Source: Streptomyces sp. DH37 (GTDB lineage Bacteria; Actinomycetota; Actinomycetes; Streptomycetales; Streptomycetaceae). From it: DNA of 64,000 nt. Positions 1 to 8,279 of the stretch are shown here, in pieces. The position numbers and the translations under genes are program-made. Location: NCBI RefSeq assembly GCF_029813835.1, contig NZ_JARVKV010000005.1, positions 62,001 through 126,000 on the forward strand, written 5' to 3'. How positions within the stretch are numbered: the first letter of the stretch is position 1; every line of letters begins with the position of its first letter. The notes below the pieces were generated by a model. That model did no database searches. It saw only the letters and a program-made list of their open reading frames with translations, and was not told the DNA's origin.

Positions 1-337
1 CCGGGCCGGAACCCGTCGCCACCGGTCCCCGCGCCGCTCCCGTCGGCACCCGGCGGCACCCGGCGGCCTCGTGGTGGAAGCAGCCGGTCCCCGGGACCGG
101 CCGGGTGACCCCGGCCCGCGCCGGCGGCAACGGCCCGATCGCACCGGGTCCGCCGTGCGGCCGGGGAGGCGGTAGGCCCGGGACCGGCGGCGAGGGTTCC
201 CCGCGCGGGCCACGCGGGCCGTGCGAGCCGTGCACCGAGCGGCGTACGCCGTGGGGCCGAGGGTGTCCGCCGACCGCGCCGCGCCTCCCGCTCCCGGCCC
301 GGCGGGCGGTGCGTACGGGCGGGGAACGGACTCGTGT
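1..337. other. Leading stretch without a recognisable gene
   Basis: Very GC-rich sequence downstream of the minus-strand oxidoreductase. It contains short repeats of a CACCCGGCGG motif near 50-72. Open frames crossing it are arginine/proline/glycine-rich and continue antisense into the oxidoreductase, so they look like compositional shadows. No feature could be assigned. Confidence 0.5.
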
Positions 338-1495
338 TCACCCGCGCACGGGGTCGGGGAAGGACCTGTCGCCGAAGAGGACCCGGCCGGCCGCCGCCCG
401 GCCGAACGGTGTGCGCAGCAGCGTGAACGCCGCCGCTGCCGCAGCCGGTGTCCGCACGCGGGCCAGCCCTCTGCGCAGCGTGAGCCGGCCCCGGAAGCAG
501 GAGCGCAGAGCGGCTCCGTCGTAGCCGGCCAGCACGTCCGGCCTCCCGGTCCGCAGCGCCTCGTCGAGGACCGCCGCCGCGAGCTCCGACAGGCGCAGGC
601 ACGGGTCCAGGCCGCCGGCGGTGAGCGGGGAGACCGCGCCCGCCGCGTCCCCCACGAGAAGCCCGTCGGCGCAGCTGATCCGGCGCAGCACGCCGCCGAC
701 GGGAATCGGGCCCCCGCGCCGCTCCACCGCCTCGGGACGGTCCACGCCGGCCAGACCGGGAGCCGAGGCGCCGAACCGCTCCAGGGCCCGGCGAAGCCCC
801 TCCGGGAAGCGGTCGGCGTAGCCGGCGACGCCGACGTGGGCGTGCTGCCCGTCGTTGACCACCCAGGCCAGGTAGCCGGGGGCGAGAGAGGGATCGAGCA
901 CGCAGTGGAACGTCGGCGGCTCGTCGCTCCCGGGCACCTCGAAGACCTCCTCGGCGCCGATCAGCAGGTGGCGGTTGCGGTCGAGGGCGAGGTCCCGGGC
1001 GACGCGCGAGCGGGCCCCGTCGGCGCCGACGACGAAGCGTGCCCGGACCGCCGTCGGCCCGTCGCGACCGGCCAGGTGGAAGGTGCCGCCCTGCCGGCCG
1101 ACGTAGCGCGTGCCCAGGGCCGTCCGTACGCCCGCGTCGGCCGCGACGGCGGCCGCCGCCTCGTAGAGCGGTGCCATGTCGCCCACCCGGTACTCGTCGC
1201 GGGCGCTGGTCAGGCTGACGGGGCGGCGCAGGCCAGGGGGGTAGAGCACCACCCGCCGGATCGGCGGGCCGAGGTGCTCGGGGGGCAGCGGAAAGTCGTC
1301 GAGCGTCTTCCGCACGAAGATCCCCGTGGTGCGGATCGCGCCGGCGAGACCGGTCCGCCGCTCGGCCAGGAGGACGTCGTGGCCCTGCCGGGCGAGGAGC
1401 GTGGCGGTGTGGAGGCCGGCCAGCCCGGCTCCCACCACCAGTACGTCGGTGTCGGCCGTGGGCCCGAGGCGGTGGGAGGCGTCGGCTGTCTTCAT
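338..1495 (-). CDS. FAD-dependent oxidoreductase (geranylgeranyl-reductase/monooxygenase-like)
   Basis: A 385-residue flavoprotein of the NAD(P)/FAD-dependent oxidoreductase superfamily. Near the N-terminus (about residues 18-46) it has the dinucleotide-binding Rossmann fingerprint VVGAGLAGLHTA followed by an acidic ER end of the second strand. A central VVGADGARSRVAR segment is the DG motif of flavin monooxygenases and geranylgeranyl reductases. A late GLLVGDAAGAVSPLTAGG segment is the GD motif that contacts the FAD ribityl chain. The ATG at 1495 is preceded by AGGAG at suitable spacing. The gene stands alone on this strand, with no carotenoid or lipid gene beside it, so the substrate cannot be told. 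The fold is secure; whether it reduces isoprenoid chains or oxidises something else is open. Confidence 0.85.
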   Translation of the reverse strand: MKTADASHRLGPTADTDVLVVGAGLAGLHTATLLARQGHDVLLAERRTGLAGAIRTTGIFVRKTLDDFPLPPEHLGPPIRRVVLYPPGLRRPVSLTSARDEYRVGDMAPLYEAAAAVAADAGVRTALGTRYVGRQGGTFHLAGRDGPTAVRARFVVGADGARSRVARDLALDRNRHLLIGAEEVFEVPGSDEPPTFHCVLDPSLAPGYLAWVVNDGQHAHVGVAGYADRFPEGLRRALERFGASAPGLAGVDRPEAVERRGGPIPVGGVLRRISCADGLLVGDAAGAVSPLTAGGLDPCLRLSELAAAVLDEALRTGRPDVLAGYDGAALRSCFRGRLTLRRGLARVRTPAAAAAAFTLLRTPFGRAAAGRVLFGDRSFPDPVRG

Positions 1496-1870
1496 GGTCT
1501 GCTCCTGGTGGGTCCGTCATCGGTGCGCGCCGGTGTGCGGCAGGCGCCGGCCGCCGGTCGTCGGCCGGCAGCGCGGCGAGGCCCGGGGCGCGAGGGCGAG
1601 CCGTGCCGATGCGCTGCCGTCGTCATGTCGTCGCCCGGACCCTCACCGAAGACCGGGCGGAGGGCCTCCGGGCCGGGCGTGTGTGCAGGGGGAGCCGTGC
1701 CGGCGGCACGGCCGTACGAGTGCGGGCGCGACGGCGGTCACCGACTCGCGGGCAGCGCCGCGGGGGAGCAGCCCCTCAGGGTGGCCGTGCCGGAGGCGGA
1801 CTGGTCCGAGCCCGCCACCGCCCACGTGGTCACGCGACTGCCGGCGCCGTCGGGTCCCCGGGGCCCGCGA
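1496..1870. other. Intergenic stretch, no gene seen
   Basis: About 375 bases upstream of the oxidoreductase on one side and downstream of the HTH regulator on the other. Short open frames on both strands have no recognisable domain or good start. The oxidoreductase promoter probably lies here, but I could not place it. Confidence 0.4.
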
Positions 1871-2149
1871 TCACCGGTGTCCTCCGTGCGCGGCCCCGCC
1901 CGCGGCGGTCTCGGCGTTCTCGGCGGTCTCGGTGTTTCCGGTGTTCTCGGGCTCCCAGCGCAGCAGGTCCCCCGGCTGGCACTGGAGCACCTCGCAGAGT
2001 GCGGCGAGTGTGGTGAAGCGCACCGCCTTGGCGCGGCCGTTCTTGAGCACGGCCAGGTTGGCGGGTGTGATCCCGACGCGGTCCGCGAGTTCGCCCACGG
2101 ACATCTTCCGCTTGGCCAGCATCACGTCGATGTCGACGGCGATCGGCAT
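1871..2149 (-). CDS. Small XRE/Cro-CI type helix-turn-helix regulator
   Basis: A 92-residue DNA-binding protein of the YozG-like (HTH_26) class. Residues 1-67 form the complete five-helix domain. MSVGELADRVGITPANLAVL (residues 16-35) is the helix-turn-helix, and QCQPGDLLRWEP closes the domain as is typical for this class. The tail after residue 68 is a degenerate Asn/Thr/Glu/Ala-rich repeat with no predicted role. The ATG overlaps the stop of the upstream DUF2975 gene as TGATG, and a near-perfect AGGAGGTGAT ribosome binding site lies inside that gene's 3' end, so the two are translationally coupled. DUF2975 plus HTH pairs are widespread in Gram-positive bacteria; the regulator presumably controls its own operon. 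The signal is unknown. Confidence 0.85.
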   Translation of the reverse strand: MPIAVDIDVMLAKRKMSVGELADRVGITPANLAVLKNGRAKAVRFTTLAALCEVLQCQPGDLLRWEPENTGNTETAENAETAAGGAAHGGHR

Positions 2150-2646
2150 CAGATCACCTCCTCCAGCTCGGCCTGCATCTGCGCCGCCTCGACGTCGCGC
2201 GCGACGGCCTGGGCGAGCAGCATCCGCAGCACGAGCACGATGAGAGCGACCCCGAAGACCGCCAGGGCGACCCCGCCCAGCAGGAGCACGATGCCCGGGG
2301 CCACCGCCTCGCCCGGCGCCAGGACCACCCCGAGCGCGCACACCAGGAGCGCGGCCGCCACGAAGGCGCCGATCACGACGTGCACGTATCGGAAGGCTGC
2401 GTGGGAGAACACGGTTCCGCGTCGCACCATCGTCACCAGTCGCCACACGCAGACCAGGACGACCTGGACCGTCACGACACCCAGGACCGTGATCACGAGG
2501 AACGGGGTGCGCAGGTGCGCGAGGTCCGTGTCGAGCTCCCTCAGGTCGATGGCCAGCAGCGGCACCATCACCGCCTGGACGAACACCGAACCGGCGAGCA
2601 GCGCCACGAGCACGGCGCGCAGCGCAAGCACCGTCAGCTTTCCCAT
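2149..2646 (-). CDS. DUF2975 family integral membrane protein
   Basis: A 165-residue protein with four hydrophobic segments: about residues 5-30, 45-70, 90-115 and 120-145. This is the usual layout and length of DUF2975 (YoaS-like) proteins, whose function is not known. It sits in the cytoplasmic membrane and is translationally coupled to the downstream HTH gene, so the two likely work as a membrane protein and regulator pair. The ATG at 2646 is preferred because GGGAG lies about five bases upstream. A GTG three bases earlier (2649) would sit too close to that site. A palindrome 33-49 bases upstream probably controls the operon. Confidence 0.8.
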   Translation of the reverse strand: MGKLTVLALRAVLVALLAGSVFVQAVMVPLLAIDLRELDTDLAHLRTPFLVITVLGVVTVQVVLVCVWRLVTMVRRGTVFSHAAFRYVHVVIGAFVAAALLVCALGVVLAPGEAVAPGIVLLLGGVALAVFGVALIVLVLRMLLAQAVARDVEAAQMQAELEEVI

Positions 2647-2678
2647 CACATCTCCCTCGATCGACTAGCGATGGAAAG

Positions 2679-2695
2679 CTATCGAAATTCGATAG
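2679..2695. promoter_or_regulatory. Palindromic operator candidate for the DUF2975-HTH operon
   Basis: CTATCGA-AAT-TCGATAG is a perfect 7-3-7 inverted repeat in an unusually AT-rich patch just upstream of the DUF2975 start. Size and position fit the site of a small Cro/CI-type regulator such as the one encoded at the end of this operon. The assignment to that regulator is inference. Confidence 0.55.
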
Positions 2696-2886
2696 GTTCG
2701 GCAAGGAGCCGGGTCCTGCGGGCCACCGCCCTCGGCCGGGCAACGGACCGGGCCGACGTCCTGCGGCCGTTCACGCCCTCCTCCCGGCGCGGTATTGGCG
2801 GAGGATTCCGCGGGCAGCCGCCGGGACCGACCCGGTCCGGTCCCGCCCCGCTCGGTGGCGGCACGCACGATCGGTCCCGCGGCCTG

Positions 2887-3335
2887 CTACGGCACCCCGC
2901 CCACCGTCACCGACGCCCCGGTCGGATACGGGAAGTCGTCGGACGCCAGTCCCAGTGCCGCCGAGGGGACCACCCCGGGCTCGGCCATCCACCGCAGGCC
3001 GTCGACGTCCAGCGGCCCGAACGCCTTCCCGTGCTCCTTCCGGCCCGCGTCGGATACGCCGGGCGGGCGGACGAAGGAGGTGCCGGTGGCACCCGAAGGA
3101 CCGCGTCGACGCGTATGCCGCGCGCCCCGTACACGCGCACCGCGCGCTTGCCGGCCGTGTACGCCGCGTCGTCGGGCCGCGTCGGCTCGGCGGCCGACGA
3201 CGAGGTGCGGACGATCGCATCGCCCCGGCTCGCAGGGTGTGCGGACCTCACCCCGACGGCCAGGAGGACACCGCGTACGTCGGTGTCCCGGAGGTCGTCC
3301 CGCTCCTCGGCCGTCATCTCGTGGAGGGCCCCGCC
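2887..3335 (-). pseudogene. Decayed short-chain dehydrogenase/reductase
   Basis: Fragments of an SDR can be read on the minus strand in two frames. From about 3335 to 3120 one reads ALHEMTAEERDD, a Ser-rich TSSSAAE strand and YTAGK, which preserves the catalytic Tyr-x-x-x-Lys. The sequence then runs straight into YGARGIRVDAVL, with about ten residues missing compared with intact SDRs. The C-terminal part (LASDDFPYPTGASVTVGGVP, ending at 2887) is in another frame. The N-terminal nucleotide-binding Rossmann motif is absent. Loss of the N-terminus, an internal deletion and a frameshift together make it non-functional. Confidence 0.7.
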
Positions 3336-3724
3336 GCCCGCCCGGCCCGCCGGACTGGGGCTTGGCCGCGGGCGGCGCCGTCCTGTGCCCGGCCTCGGCC
3401 GGTGGGAGCCGGGCGCCGTGTTCGCCCTGGCTGGCCTGCGCCGTCCGGTGGCGGGCCTGCGCGACCCGGGCGCCCCTTCCCCGGCACCGCGCCGACCGAC
3501 CGGCCCGCCTGACCGGTCCGCCTGAGCGGGCGGTCACCCGGTCGAGGTCCGGGACAGCGCAGGTCGGGTGAACTCCCGCCCGGTACCGGGCGCTTCGCGG
3601 CGGCGGAAGCCGTGCGGCACACGGTGGTCTGGCCCGGGCCCGCCCGAGCCAGACCGGTCACCTCGCGGTGGAGCCTGCGGTGCGATCGGCACCACCGCGA
3701 AGCGGCGCCGGGGTGGGGAGGGGC
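3336..3724. other. Intergenic stretch, no gene seen
   Basis: About 390 GC-rich bases between the SDR remnant and the secreted-protein gene. Open frames here are Gly/Arg/Pro-rich with no recognisable domain. It may once have held the missing N-terminal half of the SDR, but I cannot read a Rossmann motif in any frame. Confidence 0.4.
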
Positions 3725-4840
3725 TCAGAGAGCGAGGTCCTCCTCCGCCAGGGGGTCCTCGCCGACGGCCGTCTCCTCGTCGGTCATGCCGGGAGTCATG
3801 CCGGGACCGAGGATGCCGGGGAGCATCTCCTCGAGATCGAGTTCGCTCGCCCCGGCCGGGACGGTGACCTCGTTCGCCTCGCCGATGCGCAGCACCAGGG
3901 CCGGCTTGTCGGCCTTCGTCTCCCCGGCCGGTTCGGCCAGGTCCACGGAGACGGCCGTCAGATCCCCGTCCTCGAGGGTGAAGTCGGCTCCGACCTTCCC
4001 GTTCGGGGCGTCCTCGAGGTCCTCGTCGGCGGGAAGCTCGGTGAGGCCGGGCGGCAGGTCGCCGGCCAGTGGCCGGATCGCGTCCAGCAACTCCGTGAGC
4101 AGGGTGCGGAAGGGCGCGGTGGCGGTGATGCGCTCGGTGCCCTCCTCGCCGCCGCGGCCGGTGAAGGCGACCTCGCGGGCGATGACGCCGCGTACCGCCC
4201 CGACCGGCTTCTTCTGCGTCCCGGGGTCGGGGGTCGGCTCCGGTATCGGGGCGCCGCCCGCCTCCTCGGCCTCGGAGCGGAATTCCTCCGTCTTCCTCCG
4301 GTCGAGCTTGACCCACTCGCCCTCCAGGGCCTTCCTGAGAGGTTCCGCCTCCGGCGGCAGGCTGTCGACCGACGGCAGCGACGTCCCGGTCACCTTGCCG
4401 ATCGCCTCGCGGTCGATGCGGTGGTACGCGTAGTCGCCGACCTGCCGGGTCCCGAAGAGGGCGCCGCCGGAGGTGGTGAGCTTCGCCTCCATGCCCGTGA
4501 TGTCCTTCTCCTCGGACTTCTCCAGCGGCTCGGCGGAGTGCACGGCGATGCTGAGCCGCGCGTCACCGAGCGGTTCGGCGGCCTCGGCGGGCATCTCCTC
4601 GTCCGGGTCCGCTTTCTGAGCCGGGCTCCGCAGGGTGGCGGCGGTGGCGTCCACATCGAGTTCGAGGGCGAGCGAGTGCTGCCTGCCGAGCCGGTCGAAG
4701 GCCCGGTCGATCTTCTGAGCCGCGGTCAGGTTCCCACGGTGCCGCAGGCCGCGGCGGCGCCGACGAGGGTGGCGGTCACGGCCGCCGCGGTCAGGGCCCT
4801 GCCGATGGCGGTGACGACGGTCTCCTGTCGTATCGATCAC
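3725..4840 (-). CDS. Putative lipoprotein with a frameshifted N-terminus
   Basis: From about residue 38 this frame encodes a soluble, acidic protein of about 330 residues (LTAAQKIDRAFDRL onwards) typical of Streptomyces exported lipoproteins. It has no enzyme motif and a Glu-rich C-terminus. The first 37 residues of this frame are an implausible Arg/His-rich run. A neighbouring frame across the same bases (about 4800-4735) reads ALTAAAVTATLVGAAAACG, a clear lipoprotein signal peptide with an AAAC lipobox, but it runs into a TGA just before the body begins and has no ATG or GTG of its own after AGGAG. So the gene has suffered a frameshift, or the sequence has an indel near 4730. Function unknown; the start given is nominal. 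Confidence 0.5.
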   Translation of the reverse strand: MIDTTGDRRHRHRQGPDRGGRDRHPRRRRRGLRHRGNLTAAQKIDRAFDRLGRQHSLALELDVDATAATLRSPAQKADPDEEMPAEAAEPLGDARLSIAVHSAEPLEKSEEKDITGMEAKLTTSGGALFGTRQVGDYAYHRIDREAIGKVTGTSLPSVDSLPPEAEPLRKALEGEWVKLDRRKTEEFRSEAEEAGGAPIPEPTPDPGTQKKPVGAVRGVIAREVAFTGRGGEEGTERITATAPFRTLLTELLDAIRPLAGDLPPGLTELPADEDLEDAPNGKVGADFTLEDGDLTAVSVDLAEPAGETKADKPALVLRIGEANEVTVPAGASELDLEEMLPGILGPGMTPGMTDEETAVGEDPLAEEDLAL

Positions 4841-5152
4841 CGGCCGATCGACCAGTGAGACGCATCGGAAGTCCGCGCGGTTGTACGGGACTTGCGGTGT
4901 GCGGCCGGTTCACGCCGCACCGGAGCGGGGCCGCGGGCGATCGCCGGCGACGCCGCCGAGCCGTGCGGGAGGGGGCCGTTCGAGGACGGGGGCCCGGCGC
5001 CGCGGCGAGGCGGAGGAGGCGACACGCCGGGGTGCCGGCCCACCGGTCCGCGGCCGACCGGCCACTCGCCGATGCCCGGCCCGGCGGCTCTGGGACCATA
5101 TCGGCGCACCCCTACCCGATCCCCCTTCTTCCACCGACGGAGGCTCCACCCC
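4841..5152. other. Divergent intergenic stretch
   Basis: About 310 bases between the minus-strand lipoprotein gene and the plus-strand small gene at 5153. Promoters for both should lie here. I see no clear -35/-10 pair and no conserved coding sequence. Confidence 0.4.
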
Positions 5153-5356
5153 ATGACCTCGCCCACGCCCGACCCCGCCTCCGCGGTGCTGCTGGACGCC
5201 GTCGCCTCCCTGCGCTCCGGCGCACCCCTCGACGTCGAACTGCTGCGCGGCCCGCTCGCCGAACTGCTCCAGGACGCCGCGGCCGGGGACGGTGACGGCG
5301 TGGTCAACCCGTACGCCCGGGCGGTGGCCGCCGCCGTCCTCGGCCACCCCGCCTGA
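5153..5356 (+). CDS. Small hypothetical protein, 67 residues
   Basis: A short ORF with strong Streptomyces codon bias (G or C at almost every third position). The ATG is preceded by GGAGG with nine-base spacing. The product is Ala/Leu/Asp-rich and probably helical, has no signal peptide or membrane segment, and ends ARAVAAAVLGHPA. I do not recognise the family. It stands alone between a minus-strand gene and the next plus-strand gene 160 bases on. Codon use and ribosome binding site support a real gene; nothing supports a function. Confidence 0.6.
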   Translation: MTSPTPDPASAVLLDAVASLRSGAPLDVELLRGPLAELLQDAAAGDGDGVVNPYARAVAAAVLGHPA

Positions 5357-5513
5357 CGCCGCCGCGCGGCCGCCCGGCGGAACACGTCCGCACCCGGCCG
5401 CTCCACCGGACGGAACGCCGGTGTGTCGCGCCTGACATCGCCTGTCCCGCGCGGTGGTGGGTAGTTCTCAGGAGACCGGCACCGAATCGAGCACCCCTGG
5501 GGATGGACCGATC

Positions 5514-6194
5514 TTGACCATCGAGTACAGCGAGCCCGCCGCCACGACCGAGCGGGTCCCGGGGCGGTCCTGGACCGTCCGCATCACCGGCCACGGCGAC
5601 CGCACCGCCTCGGTCTCCTGCACCACGAGCGCGTGCCGGATGCCGCCGCGCTCGCGCGACCTGGCCGCGCTGCGCGCGTTCGCCGCCCGGCACGCCGCCG
5701 CCCACGCGAAGGCGGCCACCGTGCGGGCGAACGCCGCCTGCGCCTGCCGCGCCCAGGGCTGCGCCGCCCACGAGGACGCCCGCACCCTCTGCTCGGGCGG
5801 GGTGCTGATGGTGCTGCGCCACGATGCGACGGTGGGCCGGGTGTGGACCGTGGAGGAGGTGTGCGAGGCGTGTGCGCCGCTGCTGCCGCACGCCACCGTC
5901 CTCGCCCGCGCCACCCGGCCCCGCCCCGGCCGGGCCCCGGACCGGCGGCCCGCCCCGGCCGGCGGGCAGACGCAGCGCACCGCCTCCGTGCCCGCCCCGG
6001 CCCAGGGGCAGGCCCCCGCTCCGGCGGAGGTGCCCGGCGGGTTCTGTGCTCCGCCCGCCCCGGTGGCGGCGGGTTTCGCCGCCCCCACGACCCCGGGCCC
6101 CGGCGGCGACGGGCAGGCGCGGCCCGGACGTGACCGGGCCCGGAGCGGACGGCGTGGCCGGAGCGGACACCGCCACACCGGCCGACGCCGCTGA
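5514..6194 (+). CDS. Cys-rich hypothetical protein with Pro/Ala-rich tail
   Basis: Start taken at the TTG (5514), which has GGGGATGG upstream; in-frame GTG codons further up (for example 5454) are alternatives. The first 130 residues form a compact domain with at least eight cysteines in pairs or clusters (SCTTSAC, ACACRAQGC, LCSGG, VCEAC) plus His residues, an arrangement suggestive of zinc binding. The remaining roughly 95 residues are Pro/Ala/Gly/Arg-rich and look disordered. Similar proteins are, to my knowledge, common and uncharacterised in Streptomyces. No enzyme motif or membrane segment is visible. Confidence 0.6.
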   Translation: MTIEYSEPAATTERVPGRSWTVRITGHGDRTASVSCTTSACRMPPRSRDLAALRAFAARHAAAHAKAATVRANAACACRAQGCAAHEDARTLCSGGVLMVLRHDATVGRVWTVEEVCEACAPLLPHATVLARATRPRPGRAPDRRPAPAGGQTQRTASVPAPAQGQAPAPAEVPGGFCAPPAPVAAGFAAPTTPGPGGDGQARPGRDRARSGRRGRSGHRHTGRRR

Positions 6195-6275
6195 CTCCGA
6201 CCGTACCGCCGTCCGGCCAGGCTTCCGCCCCTTCCGAACCGGGCAGGCCCCGTGGCGGGCCGGCCTCACGGCGGG

Positions 6276-6440
6276 TCAGGTCCCCGGCGGGCGGGGCCGA
6301 CGGAAGTCGACGGCCCTGGCGACGTCGGCCAGGACCGTCTCGGCGGTCTGGCGGACCTCGGTGGGAACATCGCCGCGCTCGCGTACGAGGCGGTCGTAGA
6401 TCGGCGCTCCGGTGGACTGTGCGGTGCCGGACGGGTGCAC
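6276..6440 (-). CDS. Small conserved Streptomyces-type protein, 54 residues
   Basis: Starts at a GTG (6440) with AAGGA nine bases upstream. The sequence STGAPIYDRLVRERGDVPTE followed by an amphipathic helix and a short Pro/Arg tail resembles a class of tiny Streptomyces proteins of unknown role that share the PIYD-LV-E-GDV core. No domain of known function, no signal peptide. The upstream 420 bases on the same strand have no gene, so it is probably monocistronic. Recognition of the core is from memory and should be treated as moderate evidence. Confidence 0.5.
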   Translation of the reverse strand: MHPSGTAQSTGAPIYDRLVRERGDVPTEVRQTAETVLADVARAVDFRRPRPPGT

Positions 6441-6862
6441 TCCTGAGTTTCCTTCCCCCCTGCAACGTGCGAAGGGGACCGAGTGTAGGGCGGCGCGGGG
6501 CACGACAGGGCCGGAAATCGGAAAAGGACGGGGAGGCGGAGGTGCGGGCGCACCGCCGGGGTGTGGTGCCGTCGTTCGCGTTTCGCCATCGGACGGCGGC
6601 CGGGCGCGGGATCCGCGTCGGCGCGCACACGGCGCGAGCCGGTCCGCCCACGCCCGCCCCGCCGTCCCCGCGCCGCCGCCCGTCCAGCGGACACGGTCGG
6701 ACCGCGCCTGCGCGGCGCCCCGTCCGGGCCGCGCCTGCGGCGCGGACGGGGAACGGCCCCTCGGGCGTCCGGATGCCGCCCGCACGGGCCGCGCGCGGGA
6801 CGCGGGGTGAGGAGCGGCGCACGGCGGACGGCGCACCGGTTCTCCGTACGGGGGAGCGGGAC
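6441..6862. other. Intergenic stretch, no gene seen
   Basis: About 420 bases between the small gene and the VOC-fold gene, both on the minus strand. Extreme GC content makes long spurious frames in most directions. The promoter of the small gene should lie at the left end. Nothing else is visible. Confidence 0.4.
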
Positions 6863-7279
6863 TCACCGCCCGCGGGGCTGGGTGAAGCGCAGCATGTTCC
6901 CGGAGGGATCGCGGAAGGCGCAGTCGCGGACGCCGTAGGGCTGGTCGACCGGCTCCTGCAGCACCTCGCCGCCCGCGGCGCGGATGCGCTCGAAGATGGC
7001 GTCGCAGTCGTCGGTGGAGAAGATCACGCCGCGCAGCAGGCCCTTGGCCAGCAGCTCCGCCATGGCCTGCCTGTCGGCGGGCGAGGCGTTCGGGTCCGCG
7101 ACGGGCGGTTCGAGGACGATGTCCACCCCGGGCTGCGACGGCGCGCCCACGGTCACCCAGCGCATCCCCTCGAACCCGACGTCGTCGCGCACCTCCAGGC
7201 CGAGAACGTCCCGGTAGAAGGCGAGCGCCTTGTCGTGGTCGTCGACGGCGATGAAGCACTGGGAGAGTTTGATGTCCAT
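6863..7279 (-). CDS. VOC-fold (glyoxalase/bleomycin-resistance-like) protein
   Basis: A 138-residue protein with the paired beta-alpha-beta-beta-beta layout of the vicinal oxygen chelate superfamily. The first repeat begins CFIAVDDHDKALAFYRDVLG. The second begins RGVIFSTDDCDAIFERIRAAG and ends in YGVRDCAFRDPSGNMLRF, the usual last strand. Such proteins are glyoxalases, dioxygenases or binding proteins; the substrate cannot be inferred. It starts ten bases after the stop of the AraC-type regulator on the same strand, so the two are probably one transcript. No convincing ribosome binding site precedes the ATG. Confidence 0.85.
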   Translation of the reverse strand: MDIKLSQCFIAVDDHDKALAFYRDVLGLEVRDDVGFEGMRWVTVGAPSQPGVDIVLEPPVADPNASPADRQAMAELLAKGLLRGVIFSTDDCDAIFERIRAAGGEVLQEPVDQPYGVRDCAFRDPSGNMLRFTQPRGR

Positions 7280-7289
7280 GCGCGTCACG

Positions 7290-7709
7290 CTACGGGCGGG
7301 GGACGGGTTTCGCTTCTCCGTTCCTGACCGGTCGTGTGTGGATCTTGGCGACACAGGCCGGGATGGCGGCGCCCTCCTCGTGACGGCGGGCCCGGTACGA
7401 GCTCGGGCTCTCGCCGACCAGCTCGGTGAACCGCGAGCTGAACGACCCCAGTGAGGTGCAGCCGACCGCGAAGCAGACCTCCGTCACCGTCAGGTCGCCC
7501 CGCCGCAGCAGCGCCTTGGCCCGCTCGATCCGGCGCGTCATCAGGTAGCTGTACGGCGTCTCCCCGAAGGCGGCGCGGAAGCTGCGGGAGAAATGGCCCG
7601 GAGACATGAGGGCGACGCGCGCCAGCGCCGGTACGTCGAGGGGCTTCGCGTAGTCGCGGTCCATCAGGTCGCGGGCCCGGCGCAGCCGGACGAGATCCTC
7701 CAACGTCAC
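7290..7709 (-). CDS. Short AraC/XylS-type transcriptional regulator
   Basis: A 139-residue protein that is essentially only the AraC DNA-binding domain. The first HTH (DVPALARVALMSPGHFSRSF) and the second HTH (DLTVTEVCFAVGCTSLGSFS) are followed by the family signature RFTELVGESPSSYRAR. There is no sensor domain. Start taken at GTG 7709; the ribosome binding site is weak. It heads a likely two-gene unit with the VOC-fold protein and is divergent from the CmtR-like gene. Its likely target is its own operon, as is common for AraC-VOC pairs, but that is inference. Confidence 0.8.
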   Translation of the reverse strand: MTLEDLVRLRRARDLMDRDYAKPLDVPALARVALMSPGHFSRSFRAAFGETPYSYLMTRRIERAKALLRRGDLTVTEVCFAVGCTSLGSFSSRFTELVGESPSSYRARRHEEGAAIPACVAKIHTRPVRNGEAKPVPRP

Positions 7710-7905
7710 ACGACCACCATCCCACAGGGCCGGGCGCCGGCTCGTGCCGGACGGTGGGGTGGCGGTGGGCGAAGGGCCGGGGGAGGGGCGGACTCCCGGC
7801 GGGGCCCTCGCGGGTCGGCGGCCATGGGCGGGTCCCGCGGCGGTCGCGGTGGGTGCGGTGCGGGGCGGGTGCCCGCCCCCCGCTCCCACCTCGATCCATG
7901 GTTCT

Positions 7906-7915
7906 CTGAATTCAG
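7906..7915. promoter_or_regulatory. Operator candidate for the CmtR-like metal sensor
   Basis: CTGAATTCAG, a perfect ten-base palindrome, lies 23 bases before the start of the ArsR/CmtR gene inside an AT-richer patch. ArsR/SmtB-family repressors bind such AT-rich inverted repeats overlapping their own promoters. Assignment to this regulator is inference from position and symmetry. Confidence 0.5.
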
Positions 7916-7937
7916 GATCGCGTGTACCGTCTTGGGC

Positions 7938-8279
7938 ATGCTGACCGTTGCCTCCGACGTCGAGGTGCTGGCCCGGTTCGGCCGTGCGCTCGCCGACCCG
8001 ATCCGCTGCCGGCTCCTGCTCGCCCTGCGCCGGGCCCCGGCCTATCCGTCCGACCTCGCCGACGCGCTCGGGATCTCCCGCACCCGGCTGTCGAACCACC
8101 TGGCCTGCCTGCGTGACTGCGGCCTGGTCGTCACGGTCCCCGACGGACGCCGCATCCGCTACGAGCTGGCCGACGAGCGCCTCGGCCATGCGCTCGACGA
8201 CCTGCGCACCGCCGTCGTGGCGGTGGAGTCCGACCGCACCTGCGCCGACGACGAGGAGAAGGGCTGCTGCCGACCGTGA
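7938..8279 (+). CDS. cmtR: ArsR/SmtB-family metal sensor, CmtR-like
   Basis: A 113-residue winged-helix repressor. The recognition region reads DLADALGISRTRLSNHLACL, followed by the wing VPDGRRIRYELAD. Three cysteines fall at residues 57, 61 and 102, which are the positions of the Cd(II)/Pb(II) ligands of Mycobacterium tuberculosis CmtR, and Cys24 is also shared. The gene is therefore a good candidate for a cadmium/lead sensor that leaves DNA when metal binds. The C-terminus adds a Cys-Cys pair (KGCCRP) that could take part in metal handling. Its stop overlaps the start of the cation transporter gene by four bases (GTGA), giving the expected sensor-exporter operon. Metal specificity is inferred from ligand positions only. 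Confidence 0.85.
   Translation: MLTVASDVEVLARFGRALADPIRCRLLLALRRAPAYPSDLADALGISRTRLSNHLACLRDCGLVVTVPDGRRIRYELADERLGHALDDLRTAVVAVESDRTCADDEEKGCCRP

Noticed and set aside
221-2668. 815-codon plus-strand frame at the left end
   Set aside because: Antisense to the oxidoreductase, HTH and DUF2975 genes, each of which has recognisable domains and good starts.
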